Origin: Diorhabda sublineata
Lineage: Eukaryota; Arthropoda; Insecta; Coleoptera; Chrysomelidae
Direction: 5' to 3'
DNA length: 64,000 nt
Assembly: GCF_026230105.1 (NCBI RefSeq)
Contig: NC_079474.1
Location: forward strand, 2,428,187-2,492,186
Shown here: positions 48,851 through 59,149 of the stretch, piece by piece
Layout of the letters: each line of letters begins with the position of its first letter
Numbering within the stretch: position 1 is the first letter of the stretch
Translations under genes and position numbers: made by a program
The notes under the pieces: generated by a model
What the model was told of the DNA's origin: nothing
What the model saw: only the letters and a program-made list of their open reading frames with translations
Databases searched by the model: none

Positions 48851-50473
48851 TTAATCCATCACCAGTTCCAATCCAACCTTCTCCAAAATGTTGCAAGGAT
48901 ACAAGATAACCGATGGACAAAAGGAATTCTGGAATTGGAGACCGGGAATAGACAGACGAAATCCAGGAAGACCCCCTAAGAGATGGACTGACGATATTAA
49001 AAGAATTGGGTAGCAACCGCTCAGAGCAGAGAAAACTGGAAGCATTTGGAGGAGGCCTATGTCCTGCAGTGGACGAGATAAGGCTTGAATGGTGATGATA
49101 ATGATTAAGATCGGTTAATCCATCACCAGTTCCAATCCAACCTTCTCCAAAATGTTGCAAGGATACAAGATAACCGATGGACAAAAATAATTCTGGAATT
49201 GGAGACCGGGAATAGACAAACGAAACCCGGGAAGACCCCCTAAGAGATGGACCGACGATATTAAAAGAATTGGGTAGCAGCCGCTCAGAGCAGAGGAAAC
49301 TGGAAGCATTTGGAGGAGGCCTATGTCCTGCAGTGGACGAGATAAGGCTTGAATGGTGATGATAATGATTAAGATCGGTTAATCCATCACCAGTTCCAAT
49401 CCAACCTTCTCCAAAATGTTGCAAGGATACAAGATAACCGATGGACAAAAATAATTCTGGAATTGGAGACCGGGAATAGACAAACGAAACCCGGGAAGAC
49501 CCCCTAAGAGATGGACCGACGATATTAAAAGAATTGGGTAGCAGCCGCTCAGAGCAGAGGAAACTGGAAGCATTTGGAGGAGGCCTATGTCCTGCAGTGG
49601 ACGAGATAAGGCTTGAATGGTGATGATAATGATTAAGATCGGTTAATCCATCACCAGTTCCAATCCAACCTTCTCCAAAATGTTGCAAGGATACAAGATA
49701 ACCGATGGACAAAAATAATTCTGGAATTGGAGACCGGGAATAGACAAACGAAACCCGGGAAGACCCCCTAAGAGATGGACCGACGATATTAAAAGAATTG
49801 GGTAGCAGCCGCTCAGAGCAGAGGAAACTGGAAGCATTTGGAGGAGGCCTATGTCCTGCAGTGGACGAGATAAGGCTTGAATGGTGATGATAATGATTAA
49901 GATCGGTTAATCCATCACCAGTTCCAATCCAACCTTCTCCAAAATGTTGCAAGGATACAAGATAACCGATGGACAAAAATAATTCTGGAATTGGAGACCG
50001 GGAATAGACAAACGAAACCCGGGAAGACCCCCTAAGAGATGGACCGACGATATTAAAAGAATTGGGTAGCAGCCGCTCAGAGCAGAGGAAACTGGAAGCA
50101 TTTGGAGGAGGTCTATGTCCTGCAGTGGACGAGATAAGGCTTGAATGGTGATGATAATGATTAAGATCGGTTAATCCATCACCAGTTCCAATCCAACCTT
50201 CTCCAAAATGTTGCAAGGATACAAGATAACCGATGGACAAAAAGAATTCTGGAATTGGAGACCGGGAATAGACAAACGAAACCCGGGAAGACCCCCTAAG
50301 AGATGGACAGACGATATTAAAAGAATTGGGTAGCAGCCGCTCAGAGCAGAGGAAACTGGAAGCATTTGGAGGAGGTCTATGTCCTGCAGTGGACGAGATA
50401 AGGCTTGAATGGTGATGATAATGATTAAGATCGGTTAATCCATCACCAGTTCCAATCCAACCTTCTCCAAAAT
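48851..50473 (+). repeat. 264-bp satellite derived from the 3' end of an RTE-like retrotransposon
   Basis: 'ttaatccatcaccagttcc' occurs at 48851, 49115, 49379, 49643, 49907, 50171 and 50435, exactly 264 bp apart: six full units and a 39-bp partial. On the plus strand each unit carries, across frames, 'PGRPPKRWTDDIKRIG' and 'NWKHLEEAYVLQWTR*', the hallmark C-terminus of insect RTE/BovB-like ORF2 proteins. This is followed by 'gatgataatgat', reminiscent of the TGA-rich tail of these elements. 264 is a multiple of three and the opposite strand lacks stops, creating a misleading 574-codon minus frame. The four central units are almost identical; edge units differ more. Confidence 0.93.
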
Positions 50474-51449
50474 TCACTGCGAATATTTCTCCATGTCTTC
50501 TTCATACTCTGCTTTGATTTGGAAAGAGAACGAAGCCTCATTGTTCGTTAGTCCAATTAACGAATTCTCTAGTTAAATTTGGGCTAGTAGCTGGCCTTCT
50601 TGACTCAAATTTAGTTGCGTTAATTCTTCTTTTGACTGTCCAGCTACTCCTCGCGTTTCTCCCAGCTCTTGTTGGACTTAAACACCTGTAATTTCTCAGC
50701 GATGTGTTTATTTTTCTTCCGGAATTTCGTCTTCGATGAAAGTTACCAGTCTCATCGTAACGATGGTGAACTAGCAGACGGAATCATGTTCAGCGTACTA
50801 GTCACTTCTAGTCGACTCTAGCCTTGTCGCAATAGGGTGATGGTGACCCTTGTATCCATTTGCAGGTAGAATTCTTCTTTGTTGTCAACGAAAATGTGTA
50901 TTGATTGACGATTGATTGAAATTTATTACATGGCAACATCTGACCATCTATTATAGATTAACCTAGTCACGAATAGCTAAATATCTCTAAGTAACTGCCA
51001 AAAGTAACGGAAACATCGAGATTTCTTCTGTTGTTTATTTCTGTCGCCACCTCCTTTTCTTCCAGCATTTGCAGCCACAATGATCAACGTAGTTTATGCA
51101 CCAGCAGCAACAGTTACCTCCAGGTATCCACAGTTTGATGTCTTAACTTTTGTATTTGATTTAGAGTTTTGTTTCCTTCGTTAGAAGTTCTGTTTCTATT
51201 TTTCTTGGAATTTTGGACATTCCTCAAGAATATGTTGATCACACTTTTAATTACTTACCAAAATTATTTATAACCTGTCTAAATGTTTGGCCAGTTGATT
51301 GGAGTGAAACTGAAGTTTTTCATTGTACTTTTCAGTAGTCACTTCAATGTCTTCTTTAACTGAAAGGACTTGCAGATCCATCGCAATGATGCTATTGGAC
51401 ATATACCACGCAGTGTTTGGTATCATCTTTTGAGTAAAATGTCTCGATA
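50474..51449. other. No gene recognised
   Basis: AT-rich spacer between the RTE-derived satellite and the mariner fragment. Nothing identifiable. Confidence 0.45.
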
Positions 51450-51617
51450 ATGGGTATTTTCTTCAACATTTCTGGAGCCGTCACCTCATTTGGTCGACCA
51501 ATGCGATGCTGGTCCTTGCAGGTCGTACAGCCTCGTTTAAACTCGGCTTCCCGTTAATAAGAAAAGAGCAGTTCCATCCAGAATAGAATCTAGTTCAGCT
51601 TTTATATTGGTTGGACT
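51450..51617 (-). mobile_element. Mariner transposase fragment
   Basis: On the minus strand, 'SPTNIKAELDSILDGTALFL' and 'RPARTSIALVDQMR' correspond to the helix-turn-helix and linker region. At the nucleotide level the stretch follows the mariner at 13735-13900 closely ('cgacctgcaaggac.agcatcgca.tggtcgacc'). Only this piece remains, and it abuts the jockey fragment at 51617 without a visible mariner terminus. Confidence 0.8.
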
Positions 51618-51870
51618 AACGCTGCTTCATTTTCGTGGAAATATATTTCTTCCAAGTCAATCTCGTACCCAAATGGATCCCAAGATATATGGTGATGTCA
51701 TCGGCATATGTTGCACTGTGTGTTATCTGGTGTGGGTGAGGTAGCAGACCCAAAACGCTACCTTGAGGATCACCTTGATTAGATATAAATATACGGGTAT
51801 TTGTTTTGGTAATTGACCACGAAATACCGATCTTGATGATTGGGAAGTAACTTAAGGGAAGGAAGTTTGG
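51617..51870 (-). pseudogene. Jockey-type reverse transcriptase fragment
   Basis: The minus strand contains 'NQGDPQGSVLGLL', the fingers/palm block, 'ATYADDITIY', the catalytic YADD box with both Asp intact, and 'LGIHLGTRLTWKKYISTKMK', a block normally located well downstream of YADD. The last two are fused at 'ITIYLGIHLG', so an internal deletion joined them. Truncated at both ends. Confidence 0.85.
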
Positions 51871-53322
51871 AAGTAGATACTAGGACCAGACTTACATCAA
51901 GGAATATCCCGAAGTAGTACCTCATCAATATATTGAGGTTCAATATTGAGAATGATTAATTACCAGAAATTAAGATTGGAAAGATGAATTTTCCTGTTAC
52001 ATATTGAAAATGAAACTGTTTGAATTTATATTATGTAAATTGACAGATTATCTTGGTTGACCTACATTGTGGATTGTTTGATGAACGGTTTTCTAGTCGT
52101 CTCACTCTTTGCAATTCCCTATCTTTTTTACTCTTATTGACTTTTACTCTCGCGTTCGTGCGATGTTTACTCGACGACGAGGTTATAAAATTCCAACAAT
52201 TACACTAGTTTTCACACCCAAACCGAATGTGGTTATTTTTTCATTCATTTTGGTAGAATTATCCAGTAAAAATAATTTGTCACGTTTGGTTTAACAAATC
52301 ATTTATTTGTTACTAAAGAAATTTGAAAAATTACTAGTTTTTGCTTTCTTTTTGAATCAATTTTTCTTATAATTAATCAACAGTAATCCCCCAACATGTT
52401 TTCATCCTAAAATCCTTGAAGATCATTAAATTTTTGTGAAAACTTTCTCTTTACTGGTCACTCATACTTCAGCTTTTACGGAAAACTGTGTGTTTGTCAA
52501 GAGCCTCCACAAAATTTTTCCAACAGCTCATGTTTTATATTCGTTTTGCCAGGAATATACTTCATCCCTATTGTCCCACAAACAACGGACAGCATTTTGA
52601 ATAACACCAACCTGCAATCCCAATAACCTACCAATGATTTTTAGGTCACCGCACTCTTTCCATTGATGTTCTTTCATCGTTTAGACTATATTTCGAAAAA
52701 AAAAAGCTCCACTTTATCATAGAATAACGATTTTCGTATTTACTTACACTATTTCTATTCGTGATTTACACTTAACTTATAATAATTTACTTATAAATAA
52801 CACTTGGATTATGTCACGTGCGCGTGAGTAAATCCGTAACTCTAAGCATCCGCCCTCGGATAAATCTACGGATGAGTGCGAAGAAGGACATTCCACCAAC
52901 CTCCTGTCATTTCGACGGTTCCTCATCCTCATCACAGTTTCGCGCGTAGACTCCTTCCTCTTTCACCTGTTCTATGGAAGTTTTATCTTTTGGTTAAGAA
53001 GGTATATACTCTTGTCTCCTGGTTTCCTGGACGTCTTAATCTTTTTGGTAAACTATTTCCAACCTTCTTAGGCGGGAAAAGATCTAATCCGGGTAGTCCT
53101 TCGCCTTCTCTATAGCTAGTTACCGTGTCGGGGGGCGTCCTTTTGCGCTGCACTATGTATATACTTATCACAAAAGAATTCTTTAGATTTATAACAAAAA
53201 GAAACAAAATAAATAGAAATTATTCAAAAGAAACAATGTAAATAAACCGATTGCTGTAAAAAATTGTTAATAATCAAACATCAAATGAATTCCGCCATAT
53301 GCGCTTCCACCAAATTTTAAAA
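51871..53322. other. No gene recognised; possible Tc1-type N-terminus near 52580-52680
   Basis: On the minus strand from 52679, 'MKEHQWKECGDLKIIGRLLG' followed by 'LQVGVIQNAVRCL' has the look of a Tc1-type helix-turn-helix, but the match is too weak for its own call. The frame at 52876-53115 is not recognised; at its end 'gtgtcggggggcgtccttttgcg' is locally G-rich. Confidence 0.35.
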
Positions 53323-53495
53323 TTCTATTATAGCTGGACAGGGCCGGTCCATTTTGCGAACTGTTTTGTAAGAATAGTTTTGATTAATTGCCTCAAAATG
53401 TTCCGGGATATCAGTACAATAACAATACTCGCATTCTCTTTTCAAAAATTCTGCTTCTGTTTTTGAAAAACTTTTTTGTTTCGGGTATGCGTTTT
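53323..53495 (-). other. Unassigned 57-codon open segment
   Basis: The minus strand is open without a Met from an upstream stop near 53495 to a stop near 53323, reading AYPKQKSFSKTEAEFLKREC, then EYCYCTDIPEHFEAINQNYS and a C-terminal 'VRKMDRPCPAIIEF'. Its composition is unlike the Phe/Leu-rich chance frames of this window. It could be a terminal exon or a transposase end. No splice acceptor is obvious at its start. Confidence 0.25.
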
Positions 53496-53751
53496 AAAGA
53501 TTAGAAAAACAGTAAGTCCAATCATTAACAGCGTGACTAATTTTTACTAAGATCGTTTGAAACATTCATTCATTAATTGCTGCATGAAATATCACTCATA
53601 AAAAACGGCAACATTGCCTTCTCCCCCCCCCCTCGCGAACGACAATTTCGAAAGTGCGCATGCGATCGGTTCCTAAATCGATTCGGAATCAGATCCGCGA
53701 CAAATAATAACTTTTTTTGAAAACGGAGCGCAGTCAGAGGTACTTTGGACA

Positions 53752-53975
53752 TTAATCAGTCCCGAGATACCGTTTTTCCAAGACAACTTCAGCAATAGCT
53801 GGAATTAGAACCAGAGTAGCCGACACTGCTCCTCCATTGACCAGGGAACACCATGGAACCAGGGTAACGTTCGCACAAGAACGTGCGTGTTGGAATGTTC
53901 AAGATTCAAGCGAAGAGTCCAAATTTTGTCCATTCGGACCGGAGGATACCTGTTTAAAGAAGATATGGTGAGAGG
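53752..53975 (+). pseudogene. Tc1-like transposase remnant
   Basis: The plus strand reads 'AIAGIRTRVADTAPPLTREH', 'TRVTFAQERACWNVQDSSEE' and 'SKFCPFGPEDT'. This is the Tc1 stretch leading into the first catalytic residue of the DD34E triad (usually ...W..VLFSDESKF). Here the catalytic Asp position is Glu (S-E-E-S-K-F). The frame then shifts near 53970, and later debris to about 54070 may belong to it. Non-functional. Confidence 0.68.
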
Positions 53976-54249
53976 AATCATTTGATGAGTATCTTCAAGG
54001 GCTCATTCAGACTTATTACTGTTAGATAGAGGTACAGTACAGAAAATTTTAGAGCCACATTGTACACCAGTACCTTCAAGGGAGAAATATTGTAGTTTTA
54101 GACTGACCTGCACGTACCAGATTTGATACCAGAAAATTTTAACTGCAAAATGTGTTAGTAACTTACGGAGGGAATTTGTACCAAAATTATTCGGAGGACT
54201 TGATCAGAATTGTATCTCATTGCAATGATCAGAAATCATAGTCTGACTT

Positions 54250-54758
54250 GTCATCATCAAATTTGACATTTTTAATGTTTGACGTATTCACAACGTGTTG
54301 TCATAAGAGTGGTATTTGACTTGTTTACAGATACTTGAAATATTGAATGAATTTCCTTTTGTTAACAGTCAAAACATCGAATTGATGGATTCTGTGTCAT
54401 AGAAGAAACTGTCGATGCGTTCAAATCACGTGTACTTAAATCGGTATGGTAAAAATGCTTCGACAATTCGTTCAACTGCATTCGAACGTTCCGTGAACAT
54501 TTGGGCGTCACAAGTCATTTTGCTTGTAAAATTCCATGAATTTAAATGCTAGTTATAGTCCGTTCCTCTCATATATTGATATAGAAGTGATAAAATTGAT
54601 TCATAACGCCATATTTAACTCCGTACGACGGTGAACGAATGGACTATAATTGAATCTCTGTGCAAAAATTGATCGTCAAGGAGAATGGTTTGGAAAACAA
54701 TAATTATAAATATTAATTTTTATTCGTCTATATTAAAACATTTGTAGCAACCCTCGTA
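54250..54758 (+). pseudogene. Mariner C-terminal remnant carrying a nested inverted-repeat element
   Basis: 'NSQNIELMDSVS*' at about 54366 and 'EETVDAFKSRVLKSVW*KCF' to 'DNSFNC' (54398-54475) are the C-terminal blocks of a YFEKQ-type mariner transposase. The element closes with 'gtagcaaccctcgta' at 54744-54758, the same terminus as the copies at 19402, 25679 and 34357. A TTATAGTCC inverted-repeat element is inserted at 54553-54649. Confidence 0.7.
54553..54649. mobile_element. TTATAGTCC inverted-repeat element, 97 bp
   Basis: Starts 'ttatagtccgttc' and ends 'gaacgaatggactataa', so the ends are inverted copies over about 13 bp. The interior includes 'gataaaattgattcataacg'. It has no coding capacity. 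A second copy with its upstream flank lies at 54957. Confidence 0.72.
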
Positions 54759-54956
54759 TCTTCGTTTATCGGACATATTTCAATTAAATCGCTCCTCCTC
54801 TGATTATATAAAATGAAACTTTGATATCACTTTCTATGAAATGATAAAATACCAAAGCAGAGGTTCTCAAACAATTTTTCTTCTTGTACATTCGCTCAAA
54901 TCCCCGAATCACAAAATTTGTTATAGATTCGAACGTTCCGTGAATATTTGTTCTAG

Positions 54957-55089
54957 TTATAGTCCATTCCTCTCATATATTGACCTAGAAGTGATAAAAT
55001 TGATTCATAACGCCATATTTAACACCCCAATTTATATTTTTAACTGTTTTTTGGTTTCACAATTACGACGGTGAACGAATGGACTATAA
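54957..55089. mobile_element. TTATAGTCC inverted-repeat element, 133 bp
   Basis: Same ends as 54553-54649 but with about 36 extra interior bases ('ccccaatttatatttttaac...'). The preceding 'ttcgaacgttccgtgaa' also matches the flank of the first copy (54480s), so the pair arose by local duplication of the element plus part of its mariner host, not by two insertions. Confidence 0.72.
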
Positions 55090-55229
55090 TTGAATCTCTG
55101 CGCAAAAATCGGTATGAATAAATAAATGTATCCGAAAACGAATGATCAAATCACAATATTCGTGATAGCCGTCAACATTCACGTCGTCTCCACGACAGAG
55201 GAATAACCAAAATAACGATAAAGCAACGT

Positions 55230-55450
55230 TCGTCGGCAGGTCCACTAACCTAAAAGAGAACGCGGCCTACGATGGGGCGTGTTACGAGAAAAGGAGGTAG
55301 CGGGGGAATTGCCGAGGGGGGCCGATTCTCGGGCGCGCCGCCGCGTCAACGCGCCGCGAGGTGAATGCACCAATCAAGGACGCGCGTTGCGCTCTCTACG
55401 GGTTCAAGTTCGACTTATAGGAATAGTGTAGTGTAGTTTTAGTCAAGTAA
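55230..55450 (+). promoter_or_regulatory. GC-rich, CpG-rich island, candidate promoter
   Basis: Strongly G+C- and CpG-rich (ggggggccgattctcggg, cgcgccgccgcgtcaacgcg) in an otherwise AT-rich setting. It is followed by 'gttcaagttcgacttatagg' and 'gtgtagtgtagttttagtca'. This could be the promoter and first exon of a host gene, with no coding exon inside the window that I can identify. Direction is guessed. A G+C-rich repeat is the alternative. Confidence 0.35.
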
Positions 55451-56023
55451 ATCGATGTTGTCGGTTTCATAAAAAGTTTTAAGATTTCCGATATGCGATT
55501 CATAAAATATTCACTGCCTGTTGAGCGCACAAATATTCAGTCAAAAATTTTGATTCGTTTAAACATCGACAGACACTGATATTTTTTAAAAATTTCCCAC
55601 CTGATCAATACAAATCTACTTTATAATAATTTTTTTTTATGATATTTCTATGCTAATTGTTTCCATTTTCTGCGAAAACATGGGGAATTTGTAGATGACG
55701 TGAAAATAATGCTACGACATAAAAAACATTCTCATACCATTCCTCGTTTCTGAATTATAGGCAATCAAAGTTGCGAAATCAGAAATTATATTTATATATA
55801 TATTATATATTCGAACATTATGAATTTTTAATGGATGATTCCGTATGTCCTTTTAGTGTGTTTGACGGAATAAATAATTCTACACTACTATCTGAAAGCT
55901 AGGGCCGGCTCACGCCCAATGGTTAACAATAACAACCTGTACAATCTAATTTTTGCTTAACTCGATAAAATTGTTGTCAGTATCTATCATCACTAATTAT
56001 TACATTGTTTTTGAAGTTTCAAT
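55451..56023. other. No gene recognised
   Basis: AT-rich spacer; short (TA)-rich run at 55790-55812. No open frame of note. Confidence 0.5.
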
Positions 56024-56290
56024 ATGGTAGAATTTACCTTAAGTGAATATGCCGACATGCATTTGATGTATGATTTGGCTTCTGTTAACAGTTCTCGCAA
56101 TTTAACGTTTCAACGACAACTATTCTAAGGATTCTAGAGGAGACAAGAGGATTATCCAGTAAGGATGCTGTCGCAAAAGTACTGTGTATTAATGAAGTTG
56201 GTTTCACACGAGACGGTGTAATTTATGGGCACATGAAAATCCTCAAGTTATCTACCCGAATTTGTTCCCGTAGACTTTAAATTAAAGAAA
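56024..56290 (+). pseudogene. Insect transposase remnant (DUF4817-type helix-turn-helix family)
   Basis: Starts 'MVEFTLSEYADMHLMYDLAS', which fits the N-terminus of a transposase family common in insects (..FT.EEYADMH.MYG..). After a frameshift, 'QEDYPVRMLSQ' and 'NEVGFTRDGVIYGHM' fit the block with DYP..R and the [DN]EASFTRDG catalytic region of the same family. Large internal deletions bring these blocks within 200 bp of each other. Function lost. Confidence 0.5.
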
Positions 56291-56304
56291 AGAAGAACAG
56301 CTCG

Positions 56305-56660
56305 TACTGTTGTGAGATAGAGAAAGAGCATCGGTGTACCACTCTATCCTGATTGGATTGAATTTAAGCGTCGAGGCGCCGACATGTACTGTCGATAATT
56401 ACGTAATGTTACTTCGCGCCTTGTATATATAAGTAATTAGACGCGACTTCGAGTTCGGTCTAGTTCTTAGCATTGGTGTTCGTTTGGCAACGCTGTTACT
56501 ACGAGAAAATCTTAGTTGCATCGTATTTTTAGAAGGATAACGTTATCGGTACACGACCGGACGAAATACACGCATGGGTACCTTTTTAATTTCTGTCGCT
56601 TTAAGTACAACCGGTCGGCCTTGTTGTATTTATAACAGGCTAACTAAAATATGTACGATT
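56305..56660 (+). mobile_element. Candidate solo LTR
   Basis: The segment opens with 'tgttgtgagatagagaaag', holds a TATA-like 'gtatatataag' at about 56424 and a plausible initiator ('ggtctagttcttag') about 30-40 bp downstream, and ends near 'aacaggctaac'. This layout resembles a retroviral-type LTR. I see no target duplication, polyadenylation signal or coding region that would settle it. Confidence 0.28.
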
Positions 56661-57249
56661 TGAGGTTTCATATTAAAATCTAGTAGTAGTCGAAGCAAGA
56701 ATAAAGCGCAAAAAGGGCAAAACTTTGGAATTTCGGTGGAGTAATACATGCAATATCGGGTCTACGAGGTACTTGGTGCCCAAGATGGATGGTTTCTTCC
56801 TCTTATTTTAGTGAAACAGTGTTTTTGTCTCGATTTTTACAATACACAACATTAACTGTGCTTTGGTTTTCCACCACTACACTATCTCAAACGTTTTAGT
56901 CTTTCCATTTCCCATTTTGGTCTGATTACTTTGGAGTTCTCGTGGTTTCTCAACTTTCTTGCTGCTGGGGTTTCCTCAGTTTAACTGTCCTCGTTCTTAA
57001 ACTACACAACAATCGTTAAATTTCCTTGGTCTTGTCACTGTTTCATTTTGGTCCGGCAGCTGGATGACTTTGATGATTTCGTGGATACTTTCTCAATGTT
57101 TTACTTTGTTTGCTATTATTTCTACTTCTAGTACCCGTGGAGGTCTGTGTACGTACTACTTAATACCTTAGACCAGTTCCATGCATAAACAAAATATAGC
57201 TACGAACAATAACTTAGTAGAAGTGTAAGTGTAAAAATTGACGTCAAAA
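56661..57249. other. No gene recognised
   Basis: Spacer before the mariner copy. T-rich, no supported open frame. Confidence 0.45.
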
Positions 57250-58316
57250 AAGTAAACCAGAGTTGGAGTATCGAGCCATCATCAAGCACCTGTATTTAAA
57301 AGGGTTAAGAGGTAAGCAGATTTACGAAAATATGCTTAATACCCTTGGTGATCAATGTCCTTCGTATACGACCGTGAAAAATTGGAGTGCAAGCTTAAAA
57401 AAAAGTAAATTTTCCATTTGATGTTGATGACCGATCGGGAAGGCCAGTTTCTGTGTCAGTTCCCCAAAATATCGATGCAGTTCATGACATGATTTTATCA
57501 GACCGTCGAATTGGGGCTAAAACGGATATCTGAAGCACTGAATATTTCATACGAACGCGTTCATCATATGTCAATTTGGACATGAGAAAAATTGTTGCAA
57601 AGTGGATCCCCAAATGTTTGAATGTTGACCAAAGGCTTGCAATTTGAAAACGATGTAGACTTCTTAAACCGATTTGTTACTATGGATAAGACTTGGGTAC
57701 ATTTCTACGATCCAGAAACAAAGCAACAATCGATGGAATTGCGATACTTTGGTTCTCCAAGACCCAAGAAGTTTCGTGTCCAAAAATCTGCTGGGAAAGT
57801 TCTTGCTTCAGTTTTTCGGGATTGCCATGGAGTAATCATGTTTAATTTTTTCGATATTGGTAGAAAAATAACTGGAGATTACTATTCGACATTACTACGG
57901 GTAAAATTAAAGAGAAAAGACGCGGAAAGCTAACCAAAAGTGTTTTGTTTTTACGGGACAACGTCCCTGCACACAAATCTCATGTTACTATGTAAAAAAA
58001 TTCGTGATTTACGGTTTGAATTACTAGAACATCCTCCTTATTCACCAGATTTGGCTCCGTCCGACTACCATCTCTTTCCCCAATTGAAAAAAAAAGTTTA
58101 AAAGGTCGTAAATTTTCTTCCAACGAGGAGGTAATAAAAGCTGTGAATTTCTGGTTTGCAGAGCAGGAAGAAACATTTTTTTTTGAAATGTCCAGAGACG
58201 TTGTTGTAATAAATGTGTCCAATTAAGAGGAGAATATTTTGAGTAATAAAATATTTTGACATTGAAATTTTGTTTGGTTCTATAGTAGGCCAAGAATTTT
58301 TCAATATATCCTCGTA
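57250..58316 (+). pseudogene. Nearly full-length mariner with DD34D triad, frameshifted
   Basis: The N-terminal helix-turn-helix domain is readable from 57262 ('YRAIIKHLYLKGLRGKQIYE', 'CPSYTTVKNWSASLK'), followed by 'DRSGRPVSVSVPQNID'. The catalytic domain has D1 in 'TMDKTWVHFYDPE' (57685), D2 in 'RDNVPAHKSHVTM' (57957) and D3 in 'YSPDLAPSDYHLF' (58063). D2 and D3 are separated by a stop in place of a Gln codon plus one extra A; without that base the spacing is 34 residues, as in mariner. The longest intact piece is 103 codons (57622-57933). The 3' end is 'tcaatatatcctcgta'. The 5' terminus is not found. Confidence 0.9.
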
Positions 58317-58929
58317 TATACAGGATGATATACTACTGTATGAATAAAAATCGTATGTATGCTTTTAGATAATCCTCGTATACTATTTCCTCCTTGAATA
58401 AAGCGACTGAATGCAATCAAAACTTAGTATTTAAAGCTGGTGTTATTTGAAGCTCGGTGCAAGCTCTAAGCACCTCAAAATGTATTGAGTGGACCTGATT
58501 TAGTTCACTAGTTACTTCCAAATTTCATTAAAGAAATTCCTAACCTCCAATTTGATTCAATATTAACCAAAAAAAGGGGTCAGTAGATCACTGGCAATAA
58601 TGCTGATGCCTTGCATTTGGAGCCTGATTGACAGGCTGGTTTTTAAACCAAAAGTAACTAGATTTCTCCCTAGAATTAGTTAGCACGTAATAAAAATAGT
58701 ACCAAAGTTGCGAGTTCCATGACACAATCAGTTGAACTTCATCTGCGCATGCTTTTTATCAAAAATTGATATACAAAATTATTAAAAAAAAAGTATTAAT
58801 CGTTTCGTTTCGTTTAGTCCTCAAAAAAAAAGAAGCAGTAGTTGAAAATAATGAATTAATCTTACGCCAACTGGGAAAGCATTAAAATCTACCCTTAGGG
58901 CTTTGTGAAAGACGCGGAATTTCGAAAGA
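58317..58929. other. No gene recognised
   Basis: AT-rich spacer. 'aatcctcgta' at 58370-58379 repeats the mariner terminus just upstream, perhaps a broken tandem end. Confidence 0.45.
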
Positions 58930-59100
58930 ATTTCATTAGGAGACTACCGGCTGCTCTGCAGTCTTTCGTCGAGTCGTGAGACACGAAATGAACAGAATAT
59001 AAGAGTCAGTCAGTTCTTCTTCTTCTTCGTACATCATTAGATAAATAAAACATTTCTTAACGGTCGAGTGAGATTGCTTATTGAAGCATTTAGTGTACTA
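58930..59100 (+). mobile_element. Candidate solo LTR core (TATA, initiator, poly(A) signal)
   Basis: 'gaatataagagtcagtcagttc' at about 58995-59016 has a TATA-like box next to a TCAGT initiator. About 30 bp further, 'gataaataaaacatttc' supplies AATAAA. Promoter, start and poly(A) signal so close together are typical of a short-R retroviral-type LTR. Boundaries and target duplication are not visible, so it stays a candidate. Confidence 0.33.
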
Positions 59101-59149
59101 CAAGTCTTACGTGCACTATCTATATATTATTATTTCATGTTTTGTACTA

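Noticed and set aside
48753..50477. 574-codon minus-strand frame as a gene
   Set aside because: It is the complement of a satellite derived from an RTE-like 3' end; the plus strand carries the recognisable protein blocks.
55790..55812. TATA-box promoter
   Set aside because: It is a simple TA-rich run in AT-rich DNA with no downstream gene.
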